The translations under genes and the position numbers were made by a program. Positions 56,211 through 64,000 of a DNA stretch of 64,000 nt are shown here, piece by piece. Position 1 is the first letter of the stretch; each line of letters opens with the position of its first letter. The stretch comes from Methylotenera sp. Its GTDB lineage: Bacteria; Pseudomonadota; Gammaproteobacteria; Burkholderiales; Methylophilaceae. The stretch covers positions 62,001 to 126,000 of the forward strand of contig JAHRYP010000004.1 in assembly GCA_020622105.1 (NCBI GenBank), in the 5' to 3' direction. The notes under the pieces are model-generated. The model saw only the letters and a program-made list of their open reading frames with translations. It made no database searches and had not been told where the DNA came from.

Positions 56211-56753
56211 TTAAAAATAGTCCAACCAGGTTCCCGTGCGGGCAGGCTCCGCTTTTTCTGGCTCCTGTTTTTTCAGGCAATCCGCACATAGCACGCCAAT
56301 CCGCTTGTTTTTACCATGAATCCCGAAGCGCCCGCGGATGCCGCAATCCTCGCAGGTAACCCTGGCTTCGTTGCTCGCCCTATCAATGGCGCGCCAGGCG
56401 CGAAGCTCGGCTTCTGGGTCTTCCGTGTTAAACAGAACCACCAGGCGCCCGATATCATCCCGGACGTCCAGGATCACCAGATCGGCACCGCGCAGGTCGT
56501 AAAACATGTCATCCACAATCCGGAACCAGCCGCGCGGGTACAGGTAGCTACCCAATAACCCGATGTCTACCCCATATTCGTCGCTCATGCGCTTCACATG
56601 CTCAATCGAGGTTAGGGCGCGCTTCGGTGGCTCCTGGTTTTCCTGGTCGTCATCCCGCTGCACCAGGATCGTCTTAATGATTGGCTTGTCCGCAGGGTCC
56701 GGATCATTCGGGTGTTTGCCGTTTTTGTTGTCCTTGTTAGCAAAAGCCGACAC
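56211..56753 (-). CDS. Zinc-ribbon protein of an unrecognised family, paralogue 1
   Basis: A 180-residue protein that starts with GTG at 56753, AGGAG 7 nt upstream, overlapping the AAA gene by 17 bp. The first 45 residues are charged and probably disordered. The family part has LYPRGWFRIVDDMFYDLRGAD, GRLVVLFNTEDPEAELRAWRA, VTCEDCGIRGRF and VLCADCLKK. It ends GTWLDYF. It is the longest and best ribbon of the three. Confidence 0.72.
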   Translation of the reverse strand: MSAFANKDNKNGKHPNDPDPADKPIIKTILVQRDDDQENQEPPKRALTSIEHVKRMSDEYGVDIGLLGSYLYPRGWFRIVDDMFYDLRGADLVILDVRDDIGRLVVLFNTEDPEAELRAWRAIDRASNEARVTCEDCGIRGRFGIHGKNKRIGVLCADCLKKQEPEKAEPARTGTWLDYF

Positions 56754-57684
56754 GTTGCTTCTCCTTTCTGCCGGCCATCAAGTCATCCGGTGTGATGTGG
56801 TCACGGTCGGCCACAATCGCCTTTAACATCCCGTCTTCCAGACTCTGGCGAACCGCGCGCGGCAGCTGGTCTATCAGCGCCTTGATCACGTTTTCATTCA
56901 GGCCTTCCTGTAAGAGCCGCCCGTAGGGCTTGTTTTTGCGCAAACTTTTATAAACACTGGCAATCACGGCACGCATGCCGGCTTGATCCGGGCGCTGGAT
57001 GTAAAAAGGGCGCACGCGGGACAGGATGGCTTCAGGTACATTGGCAACATCATTAGCAGTTGCGATCCAGACAATCTTGCTGGTGTTCAACTCAACATCC
57101 ACCGCCTCATCCTTGAACCGCTCCGCCGTATGGCGCTCCAGCAAGCCGTAAAAGCTATTCATCGGGTTGTACTTGCTGCCGCTGCTTTTGTCTAACTCGT
57201 CGATCAAAAACAAGGGATTACCAACGGCGCTATCTGCCAGGCTTTTTGCGACAAAGCCCACGCTGCCATTTTCCCATTGCACGCTGCCGCCGCTTAACGC
57301 AAATGACGCAGTGATTGTGGATAATGCGATCTCGTAATATGGCAAGCCCAAAGTCCGGGCGAGCTCATTTGCAAATAGCGTCTTACCCAGACCTGGCTCG
57401 CCACATAACAAAATCGGCTGTGCCTCGTATGGCTGGTTAACTTTGGATAAGGCAATGGCGTTAGCCTCGTATACGTCCACCACGGCAGCAAAATTAGGGA
57501 AGCGATAACGCAGATTTTGAAAACCTTTGAGGTTGTCCACGATTTTCAGGTCACGCTTTGGATCCCATAGCTTTTTGAGGACAGGGGCCAGTCTGGCTCG
57601 CACTTCGCGGCCCTGGTCCTTCAGCTCGCTGACGCGCGCCTTCACGGCGTCGGGTTTTGAAATGTAAAAATCAGGTGTATCCAT
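56737..57684 (-). CDS. AAA+ ATPase (Lon/MoxR-like fold)
   Basis: A 315-residue AAA+ protein. Walker A is GEPGLGKT (95-102), Walker B LFLIDELD (157-164), sensor 1 WIATAND near 210, and an arginine finger region SRVRPF near 225. The C-terminal lid has LPRAVRQSLEDGMLKAI. The sequence resembles the ATPase module of Lon but lacks a protease domain. It would remodel a partner, possibly one of the small operon proteins. It overlaps both neighbours. Confidence 0.85.
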   Translation of the reverse strand: MDTPDFYISKPDAVKARVSELKDQGREVRARLAPVLKKLWDPKRDLKIVDNLKGFQNLRYRFPNFAAVVDVYEANAIALSKVNQPYEAQPILLCGEPGLGKTLFANELARTLGLPYYEIALSTITASFALSGGSVQWENGSVGFVAKSLADSAVGNPLFLIDELDKSSGSKYNPMNSFYGLLERHTAERFKDEAVDVELNTSKIVWIATANDVANVPEAILSRVRPFYIQRPDQAGMRAVIASVYKSLRKNKPYGRLLQEGLNENVIKALIDQLPRAVRQSLEDGMLKAIVADRDHITPDDLMAGRKEKQRVGFC

Positions 57685-58007
57685 TTTTTTTCTGCTTCCA
57701 TTTTTAAGTCCGGATCCACAAAGGGCGGGTTAACCATCATGACGCGCATGAACTTGTTCAAGTCATCACGGATATTCAGCATGTCGGCCAAGGCTAGCAG
57801 CTGCTTGATCTCCAGTTCATAGACCCGCTCCGGGCGGTTGATTGAGGTCAGTTCACAGGCGTCGACGGCGCATCTAAGCCACGCCTCGATGTAGCGCGCT
57901 ACGCTTGCTGGGTGCTGATAAATGTAACGAGAGATCGCATCCTCACAGCTGCCAGGCACTGACGCCCCTGCCGCTGTGAAAAATGCATCTGGTAAATGAC
58001 CAGACAC
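57642..58007 (-). CDS. Hypothetical protein
   Basis: A 121-residue, largely helical protein with SCEDAISRYIYQHPASVARYIEAWLRCAVDAC. It ends 43 bp inside the AAA gene, an unusually long overlap, and begins with GTG at 58007, 22 bp after the first gene, without a clear ribosome site. No family recognised. It probably works with the AAA protein. Confidence 0.55.
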   Translation of the reverse strand: MSGHLPDAFFTAAGASVPGSCEDAISRYIYQHPASVARYIEAWLRCAVDACELTSINRPERVYELEIKQLLALADMLNIRDDLNKFMRVMMVNPPFVDPDLKMEAEKKWIHLIFTFQNPTP

Positions 58008-58029
58008 AATGATGAAAAGGGTGAGCTGC

Positions 58030-58314
58030 TTAAGAAGCTTTTACAGCGTTCTCTTCATCTTTCATCAGATCGCGCATTACTGAGCGAACCTTATGTCTGA
58101 TACCAAGCTCATCGATGAGCTCTTCGATGGTTGAGTACAGTGGGTCAAATAGATGAGTAGATGGAGCGCGTTGTCCTGTTTCCACTAAAAACTCAACATA
58201 GGTCTCTACAAGATCATGCATGGTCTTGTAGTTTTCAGAAATGTAATCGTCCAGATCACGCTCCAGAACTACTTCAGGGGTGCTAGTACTGAATTTGCTG
58301 ATGACTGGCTTCAT
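58030..58314 (-). CDS. Hypothetical protein, first gene of the operon
   Basis: A 94-residue acidic helical protein (LERDLDDYISENYKTMHDLVETY ... EELIDELGIRHKVRSVMRDLM). AAAGGAT lies 6 nt upstream of the ATG. It opens the operon about 80 bp after the promoter. No family recognised; small first proteins of such operons are often regulators, but no DNA-binding motif is clear. Confidence 0.6.
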   Translation of the reverse strand: MKPVISKFSTSTPEVVLERDLDDYISENYKTMHDLVETYVEFLVETGQRAPSTHLFDPLYSTIEELIDELGIRHKVRSVMRDLMKDEENAVKAS

Positions 58315-58393
58315 AAATTAATCCTTTTGTTAGTGGCTGATAGGATTCCGAATACAACCTCAATTCGAGAAACAGAATAAATTGAGTTTATGA

Positions 58394-58422
58394 ATTATAG
58401 CGACAAGGCGAGATATTGTCAA
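58394..58422 (-). promoter_or_regulatory. Perfect sigma70 promoter of the cargo operon
   Basis: On the minus strand TTGACA (58422-58417), a 17-bp spacer, then TATAAT (58399-58394): every base matches the consensus. A GACAA...TTGTC dyad spans the spacer and -35. CTCAATT/AATTGAG form another dyad between promoter and first gene (58361-58387). Confidence 0.9.
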
Positions 58423-58646
58423 GAAAAATTTCTTTTAAATCAATAACTTAACTTTTTTTAAGAGTACGAGAATCTTTGTATAAAAATTAAGCAACATCTG
58501 CAACCACATGATTTTCTGAATAAAATTGGCACTCTAAAATTTAGTACAGGTGCTGCAATTACCGGATTTCGCATAGTTACTGCCGGAGTTGATATTTAGA
58601 CTCAGACCATTCATCTTGATTAGGATAAATGGTCCCAAAGTGGGCT
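58423..58646. repeat. Right direct repeat and terminator between operon and recombinase
   Basis: 58549-58585 matches the left repeat at 50955-50990 (27 of 31 positions). Then GACCATT (58605-58611) is inverted at 58628-58634, and CCCAAAGTGGGC with a T-rich tail follows at about 58633-58650. No gene here. It holds a likely attachment-type repeat and a terminator for the recombinase. Confidence 0.55.
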
Positions 58647-59765
58647 TTATTTTATTTCATGAGCGTACTTTGCTTTAAGAGGGAGCGCCCGAGCACTGTT
58701 CTTAAGCTTCTGCTTATTCCTGACAGGACGGCTCACTTTAACATTTGTCGGGGCCAAACTGACACCACCCCCCTGGAAGCTGCTGCCATAAAAACTTGCT
58801 GTTTTATCAACCCTATGGCCCAAAACCTTGCTTGTTAAATCAGGATCAGCACCATTTATAATGGCACGTTTACAATCTGCTGCCATGGCATGCCGCGCCG
58901 TATAACAAGTGACATCTTGCTTATGATCCGGCCATATTTTTCGGCAGAGGTCACGAATATGGGTGGTTAAGGAATTCCCGTTTTTAACTTTTATACAAAA
59001 GCTTTGTCCCTGTCGTTCTGGATCCACATAGTCAAGCAGGATATCTTTAATAAAGCCATCAGCCACATCAAAACTCCTCCATGGTTGTCCTCCATTTTCA
59101 GTTATCTTTGCACCCCAAATCCGTGCTCTTAACCTATGTCCAATCTGAACAAATTCGATACCACGCTCTATTTCTGCAGGGCGCGCTCCACTTAGTAATA
59201 GTGCAAGCGCAGGGCAGGTAAAATGGCCCACTGGAAGAGTATCTGCCAATATTTCCCGCCAATCGTGCGGCAATTTAGTCAGTGAAGATTTTTTGCTTTC
59301 ACGCTTGACCTTTGGCGTTTCAACCTTGCGATATTCTGCAGCCCTCATTTCAGAGAGTGTTATAAGGGTTTTAAAACTGGGATGCATCACAATCATCTCA
59401 CCAATATCAGCTTTACCTTTATTGAATTCATTTATAGCTTCTTCATACTTTTCAAAAAGCATTCTTTTGCATATCGGCAAGATTGACTGCACCTGCTTTC
59501 TAAGTGTTGATACCTTGTTGCAAGAGCTGACTTTTTGAATCACCAATGATGCATCAACGGGTGGAATTAATATTGATGTGTCTGGATATGTTCCAAAAAC
59601 ATTTGCAGCCACTTTCTCGTAATCCATAAGGGATTTTTCAGATATCATTAAAGGCTGTTTCTTCTTGGTTCTCTCCGCCACTCCCAGGGCATCCTTTAAC
59701 AAATCAAGCATCCTTTTTTCTCTACTTGCTTCCATATCATTTAATTTGATATCCTTGTTCTTCAT
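58647..59765 (-). CDS. Tyrosine recombinase-like protein
   Basis: A 372-residue protein. The C-terminal half has ALLLSGARPAEIERGIEF (Arg I and Glu), CYTARHAMAADCKRAI (ARH with Arg II), VLGHRVDKTASFYG (His and the candidate Tyr nucleophile). The N-terminal 170 residues are helical and not like the first integrase, so this is a distinct recombinase. It lies next to the right direct repeat of the cargo operon. It is intact and may mobilise the neighbouring segment. Confidence 0.8.
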   Translation of the reverse strand: MKNKDIKLNDMEASREKRMLDLLKDALGVAERTKKKQPLMISEKSLMDYEKVAANVFGTYPDTSILIPPVDASLVIQKVSSCNKVSTLRKQVQSILPICKRMLFEKYEEAINEFNKGKADIGEMIVMHPSFKTLITLSEMRAAEYRKVETPKVKRESKKSSLTKLPHDWREILADTLPVGHFTCPALALLLSGARPAEIERGIEFVQIGHRLRARIWGAKITENGGQPWRSFDVADGFIKDILLDYVDPERQGQSFCIKVKNGNSLTTHIRDLCRKIWPDHKQDVTCYTARHAMAADCKRAIINGADPDLTSKVLGHRVDKTASFYGSSFQGGGVSLAPTNVKVSRPVRNKQKLKNSARALPLKAKYAHEIK

Positions 59766-60247
59766 ACATGTTCTCCGTTCCGTTTACTATGTAAACTCCA
59801 GCACATTTCGGCAATAAATAGCCACAATGTTCGGCCGGGGTTCGTTACATTTCGCCTATCACTTCGATCCGCGCAATATCTTGCACGAATCTTCATGACT
59901 GCCTCATTCCACCTCATGCATTTGTCCTTAAAGGTTCTTCTCTATCGCTCAGAAGTCTTTAAGCCCAAAAACATGAGCCCCCCCTATTATCTGCATGTTT
60001 TTTTGTCGCAAATACTCTGCAGATAATAGGTATAACCAGGATATCCAGATCAGTTTTGGGAAGCCGTTTTGGCTGTTGCAAGCATGATCATTCAGATGCC
60101 CTTATTAACCTTTACGGTAGGGTTTTCCATTTTTGAAGGGTGTACATGAAATATTTTTTTGATAGCCTGAATTAGATGTAGGCACATCCTAAAAATACAT
60201 AGTTTTAGGGTTACTATTGAAGGCTAGATTAATGGCATCATCGGCAC
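59766..60247. other. Non-coding region with long inverted repeat
   Basis: 482 bp without a gene. CCTATTATCTGCA at 59983-59995 is perfectly inverted at 60018-60030 with 22 bp between (including a T run). A GTTTAC/GTAAAC dyad lies close to the recombinase start (59783-59800). These could be recombinase-binding sites or operators. Nothing else was recognised. Confidence 0.55.
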
Positions 60248-60751
60248 ATGAAGGCCCACATGATTAAAATTTTGATGGCAGGACTTTTATTGGCTTTCTC
60301 GGCCATAGCTTATGCAGACCTGATCAACGGTCGCGTTGTATCAGTAAGCGATGGGGACACCATTACTGTTTTGGATAACACAAACACCCAACACAAGATT
60401 AGATTGGCTGGTATTGATGCGCCTGAGAAAAATCAAGCATTCGGGACTGCCTCCAAGCGATCACTTTCAGATATGGTTTTCGGCAGACAGGTTGCCGTTG
60501 AATGGAGTAAGCATGACCGGTACGGGCGCACGGTAGGTAAGGTAATCGTTAACGGCATGGATGCTAACTTGGAACAGATTAAGCGTGGGATGGCCTGGTT
60601 TTATGTGAAGTACCAAAATGAACAGTCTGTTCAGGATCGCCTAGATTATGCTGGCGCCCAGGATGACTCACAAAAGAATCGTCTGGGTTTATGGAGTGAC
60701 GCAAATCCAGTGGCTCCCTGGGACTTTAGGAAGCAGACCAAGAATAATTAG
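60248..60751 (+). CDS. Secreted SNase-like nuclease (accessory copy)
   Basis: A 167-residue thermonuclease-family protein with a Sec signal peptide (ILMAGLLLAFSAIAYA). Ca-binding and catalytic residues are in SVSDGDTITVL, IRLAGIDAPEKNQAFG and DRYGRTVGKV, and WSDANPVAPWDF closes the domain. It resembles plasmid- and ICE-borne nucleases of this type. It is about half identical in motifs to the chromosomal gene at 38189 but clearly a separate lineage. No strong ribosome site is seen. Confidence 0.88.
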   Translation: MKAHMIKILMAGLLLAFSAIAYADLINGRVVSVSDGDTITVLDNTNTQHKIRLAGIDAPEKNQAFGTASKRSLSDMVFGRQVAVEWSKHDRYGRTVGKVIVNGMDANLEQIKRGMAWFYVKYQNEQSVQDRLDYAGAQDDSQKNRLGLWSDANPVAPWDFRKQTKNN

Positions 60752-60814
60752 GCTAATGAGAGTTAATAAAACAAACTAATAAACATAAGCTAAGACAACG
60801 TGTGAAATAAGAAA

Positions 60815-63448
60815 TCACCGCCCTAATTGCAATTGACTCAGACCAGCATCAAGCGCCGCGGCAGCATTGACAATTCGCCGCACGGCCGCTCGATCAAATT
60901 CATTATCACGCTGAGAATCATGCGTACCACTATTAAGGTATCCCCATTCAATCGACCCTCCATTAACACCCAAAAGATCATCTAGCGCCGCCAATATTAT
61001 GGCCATAGCTGGGTGCGGATTCGGCACACGAGCCAAAGCTCCACGTAACTTCATGCACTTGTTGTTGAGCTCCCACTTTGCTCTCGGCCCACTCAGCTTG
61101 AGCTCAAGCCGACCGTCTCCACGCCGGCATAACCATGTCCATAGACGATCCGTCAGGCTTTCAATTGCAGGCCTCGAATGGCGTAGAGCATCTCGTTTTT
61201 CATCTGCAACGAGGGATTCTTGAGCAAGCAAGACATAATTCTTTGTGGGAGGATCAGTATCGACTCGAAGATGGTGTTCGCCCTCATGAGGCAGAAATTT
61301 ATAAACCTTAATGAACTCTGCCCTCTGCACTCCCAGCTCCTGCTGGATGCGGTGCAAAAACTCCTCTGCATGTGACGTCAGAATTACTTGCTTACCACCC
61401 AAAATATTATCTTCAAAGAAAGTCCTCCAAATACCATTTCGATGCTCATCGTCGATAGCATTTACTACATCATCGAAAATCACCACGGGGCAACCTTGCT
61501 CAATGTTCTTGGCTAGCAATATGGCCAAACCCAAACATTTGATGTGCCCCTCGCTAAGGATGACCAGTGCATCGTAACGAACCCCAGGCTCGGCTGCGAA
61601 CTCAATTTCTATCTTGCCATTTTCCGCAAGCGGCAGCCACATTGCATGAAGCAAATCTGCCGGAGGATCATCGCGATTAAACGAGTTGTACAAATCCTTG
61701 GCTCGCTGTCCGAGCCCCCGCAACAACAACCCGGGCAAAGCGTCCAGATATTGTTTCAGAGCCACTAGAAACCCGTCGTAGCTATTCTTGATTACCCTAT
61801 GGTGAGCCATTACATTTGCCTCTGCAGCTACTTCGGCTACAAGTTCCCGATTCGCTTCTTCGAACTTTGCGACCTCACTCTGCGCCTGCATAACGGCTTG
61901 CTGGCTAGTTGCACGAATGGTTCTGTAGCGCTCGATTTCAGAACGGTATCCGTCTAGGCGCTCACGCTCTTGGGCCAGTTTTTGGCGTTGAGCCAAGATT
62001 TGCCGACTTTCAACATCCTGGCGCTCAACAGAGGTGATGAGGCCAAGCAAAATCTGCCAAGCGTAATAATTGTTATTTGCCCACGGCAAAAGCCATAGTC
62101 TATCTACGACTGCTGCTGGTAGTTCCGGGAAGTTGGCAGCTTTGAGCTCATCGGGGCTGATGACCGCAATGGCTCGAATTGCCGAGGACATGGCTATGAG
62201 AAGATTATGAAGTGCGGAATTCAGAGCCTGATGATATTGTTGTTCCTGACGCTGAATGGCCGCTAGTTCGGCGAGCTGCTGCAGACCAGCTTTGGCTCGG
62301 TCAAATGGATTCTTGGTAACAAGTCCGAGATCGGTTCCGCACGCAGGGCATGAGGTGGCGTTTTCACTCAGCTGCAGCACAGCGTTATACAACTGCGAAT
62401 ACGAGACATCACTTGCACGATCGGCCAATTGATTTGTCACTGCGTGCAGTAGCTCATCAATGCGATAGACTTCTGCAAGCAAACCTTCCAGATTTGCCTT
62501 TGTAATGTCATAAACTTTTGGTGGCGTCGCGTTGAGCAATCCCTGAACATAGGGTAGTCTTCCCTGTACCTGACCATTTCCGAACAGCCAGTCGCAAATC
62601 TCAGCGAACGATTTTCCCTGCCATATCCGCTCAGCCAGTAACGCCTCATCACAATCCAGTTGAGCAAGCTTCTCGGGGTTCAATCTGATGATCTGCTCAG
62701 ACGCGGCCAACTGGGTGCGACGTGATGTCAGCATCAAGCTCTTTATGCCAGACAGGTTGAGATTTTCATCAAGATCGGGATTGAAGCCTCGAACGAACTC
62801 GCTAAACTGATCCACCCCAAATAAGGTGGCTATCAATTGGCGCTGATCACCCGGGGTTCGCGCGGCTATACGAGCAAAGTCATCCAAACGATTCTTTTCG
62901 ATAAAACAGAATCGGTAAGCATCTTCATTTACCGTCACTGTAGCTGGTCTCGCTTCACCGGCCATGCAGGTTAGGACTGGTGTCTCATGTCGTCGAAGTC
63001 GAGCATTGTTACAGTAAACACGATGATCAACTCGCTTGACTTTAGCCTCACTGATAGAGCCCAACATTGCGGTTTCCAAAGCTTCACAGAAGCTACTCTT
63101 CCCCGTGCCGTTGGCACCGTAGATGAGTGTAATTTCTCTGCTGAGATCGAATGTTTCTTGGCGCATAAAACCACGAAAGGGCCCTACGGTAATTGATTGC
63201 AGTCGACCAAAAATCTGTTCACGTCCATTAGACAATTCTTCTAGCTGAATCTCGGCTGTGGTCGTAAGCAGATTGTTAACAGCAAGGGGCGCCAGCCGCA
63301 CTGATCTGGCACGTCGATTGGCGCCAACTTCTGCAAAATGGTCTAAATTGGCTAGCACCAAATTAGCCATTCGGCGTACGTTGTCCGATGCAGTCGATCT
63401 CGCAAGTGTCGCAAGAAATCTCTTGTATTCAGCAAGAATGGTAGCCAT
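60815..63448 (-). CDS. SMC/Rad50-like AAA ATPase, probable defence protein
   Basis: An 877-residue ABC-type ATPase. Walker A is YGANGTGKSS (109-118), a CPACG motif lies at 367-371 in a helical middle that may dimerise, the ABC signature-like LSEGHIKC is at 632, Walker B VVIFDDVVNAID at 655, and H-loop TSHAEEF at 691. The C-terminal 125 residues have WGYLNSGTHDS and a helical part seen in nuclease-associated defence ATPases; no nuclease motif is certain. The convergent neighbour is the SNase gene. It may work with the gene at 63608. Confidence 0.8.
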   Translation of the reverse strand: MATILAEYKRFLATLARSTASDNVRRMANLVLANLDHFAEVGANRRARSVRLAPLAVNNLLTTTAEIQLEELSNGREQIFGRLQSITVGPFRGFMRQETFDLSREITLIYGANGTGKSSFCEALETAMLGSISEAKVKRVDHRVYCNNARLRRHETPVLTCMAGEARPATVTVNEDAYRFCFIEKNRLDDFARIAARTPGDQRQLIATLFGVDQFSEFVRGFNPDLDENLNLSGIKSLMLTSRRTQLAASEQIIRLNPEKLAQLDCDEALLAERIWQGKSFAEICDWLFGNGQVQGRLPYVQGLLNATPPKVYDITKANLEGLLAEVYRIDELLHAVTNQLADRASDVSYSQLYNAVLQLSENATSCPACGTDLGLVTKNPFDRAKAGLQQLAELAAIQRQEQQYHQALNSALHNLLIAMSSAIRAIAVISPDELKAANFPELPAAVVDRLWLLPWANNNYYAWQILLGLITSVERQDVESRQILAQRQKLAQERERLDGYRSEIERYRTIRATSQQAVMQAQSEVAKFEEANRELVAEVAAEANVMAHHRVIKNSYDGFLVALKQYLDALPGLLLRGLGQRAKDLYNSFNRDDPPADLLHAMWLPLAENGKIEIEFAAEPGVRYDALVILSEGHIKCLGLAILLAKNIEQGCPVVIFDDVVNAIDDEHRNGIWRTFFEDNILGGKQVILTSHAEEFLHRIQQELGVQRAEFIKVYKFLPHEGEHHLRVDTDPPTKNYVLLAQESLVADEKRDALRHSRPAIESLTDRLWTWLCRRGDGRLELKLSGPRAKWELNNKCMKLRGALARVPNPHPAMAIILAALDDLLGVNGGSIEWGYLNSGTHDSQRDNEFDRAAVRRIVNAAAALDAGLSQLQLGR

Positions 63449-63607
63449 ACATGGGCCTTATTAATTTTAATTATTAACCTACATTGTATTAGCAAAAATA
63501 AAAAGATTAATATATATACTTAACTAAAATTTGGCTTCAGATTTTCCATTAAAACTAAGTTAGACTAAAATCATATTTTTGATTGTTATTATTCGGCAGG
63601 AGACCGC

Positions 63608-64000
63608 ATGACAATCTGGCAAGTACAACTCGAAGGCGATGTTCGCGATCTTGAATTCCTCGCAGAAATTTTCCCAATGGGTGCACGAAAAGTGCTTCGC
63701 GACGAACAAGGTTCGGGGTATCTTTACGAGTCTGATTCGTTTCATCAATGTTCAACTTCTGAGGAGGTAGAACAACTCGCAGATGTCGAACTCGCCGTAC
63801 TGTCTGGCATCCTTAAGCTTGAACGTTACTCACGTGATAGTTTGAAATATGGTGCGGTATACCGACCCAACCCAAACGGTGGACGAGACATTTTCGTGAG
63901 CATTCATGAGTCTCTCCAGATTCGGGTCGAGATGGGCGCAGTGACAACTATTGTTACCGATGCAGCGGGTAACATCATCTCTCAACCAGCAACTTTGCCC
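63608..64000 (+). CDS. Partial hypothetical protein, 5' part
   Basis: An open frame from ATG 63608 that runs off the window (131 codons seen). AGGAG lies 5 nt upstream, a good ribosome site. The product starts MTIWQVQLEGDVRDLEFLA and continues with FPMGARKVLRDEQGSGYLYES. It has no signal peptide and no motif I recognise. It is divergent from the SMC-like ATPase with 159 bp between, so the pair may form one system. Confidence 0.72.
   Translation, partial: MTIWQVQLEGDVRDLEFLAEIFPMGARKVLRDEQGSGYLYESDSFHQCSTSEEVEQLADVELAVLSGILKLERYSRDSLKYGAVYRPNPNGGRDIFVSIHESLQIRVEMGAVTTIVTDAAGNIISQPATLP

Overview
The window looks like a chromosomal segment of a betaproteobacterium, most likely Methylophilaceae (Methylotenera/Methylophilus-like). 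This rests on recognising the proteins and on the block rpoE-rseA-rseB-rseC-degP-lepA-lepB-DUF4845-rnc-era-recO-pdxJ-acpS, an order typical of betaproteobacteria. No database was consulted. I saw no rRNA, tRNA or CRISPR array.

Bases 1-44,500 are core genome. A tight minus-strand run (ankyrin protein, flavocytochrome c sulfide dehydrogenase fccAB, a frameshifted PQQ-type sugar dehydrogenase, a secreted protein, a beta-propeller lipoprotein) lies at 1-5,130. Then come purL, a DUF4197 protein, glgP, the deletion remnant of a two-partner secretion locus, and htpG. Polyphosphate genes follow (ppx, sixA, ppk1), with a histone-H1-like gene and a PA2778/PA2779 pair between them. Next are tcdA and the long rpoE-to-acpS block, in which rseC is frameshifted. 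Last are nadB, a secreted SNase-type nuclease, rhlE, a YaiI-family gene, slyD and mutS. Three copies of a palindromic MITE/REP-like element carrying a GTCATTGCGAG motif sit between genes.

From about 44,520 the sequence becomes accessory. It starts with a tyrosine integrase next to the mutS 5' end, with inverted and direct repeats that look like integrase sites. An AlpA-like HTH gene, a 28-bp perfect palindrome, and overlapping repA-repC genes of the IncQ (RSF1010) type follow. Three 22-bp tandem iterons and a strong terminator come directly after repC, so this is a candidate integrated IncQ-like replicon. About 1.9 kb of mostly non-coding, repeat-rich DNA follows and holds further 22-bp iteron-like repeats.

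Bases 51,048-58,422 hold the most unusual part: a minus-strand operon of about 15 small overlapping genes behind a perfect consensus sigma70 promoter. It encodes an AAA+ ATPase, three tandem paralogues of an unrecognised zinc-ribbon family, two paralogues of another unrecognised family, a metallophosphoesterase, a dual-specificity-type phosphatase with a PIN-like N-terminus, a degenerate phosphatase paralogue, two HAD phosphatases, and a 21-codon mini-gene matching the start of a DEDDh exonuclease. Imperfect direct repeats of about 35 bp flank the operon. I infer a nucleic-acid repair, signalling or defence cassette; its function is unknown.

The right end has a second tyrosine recombinase, a second SNase-type nuclease, a large SMC/Rad50-like ATPase with a CxxC motif (defence-like), and a divergent gene that runs off the window.
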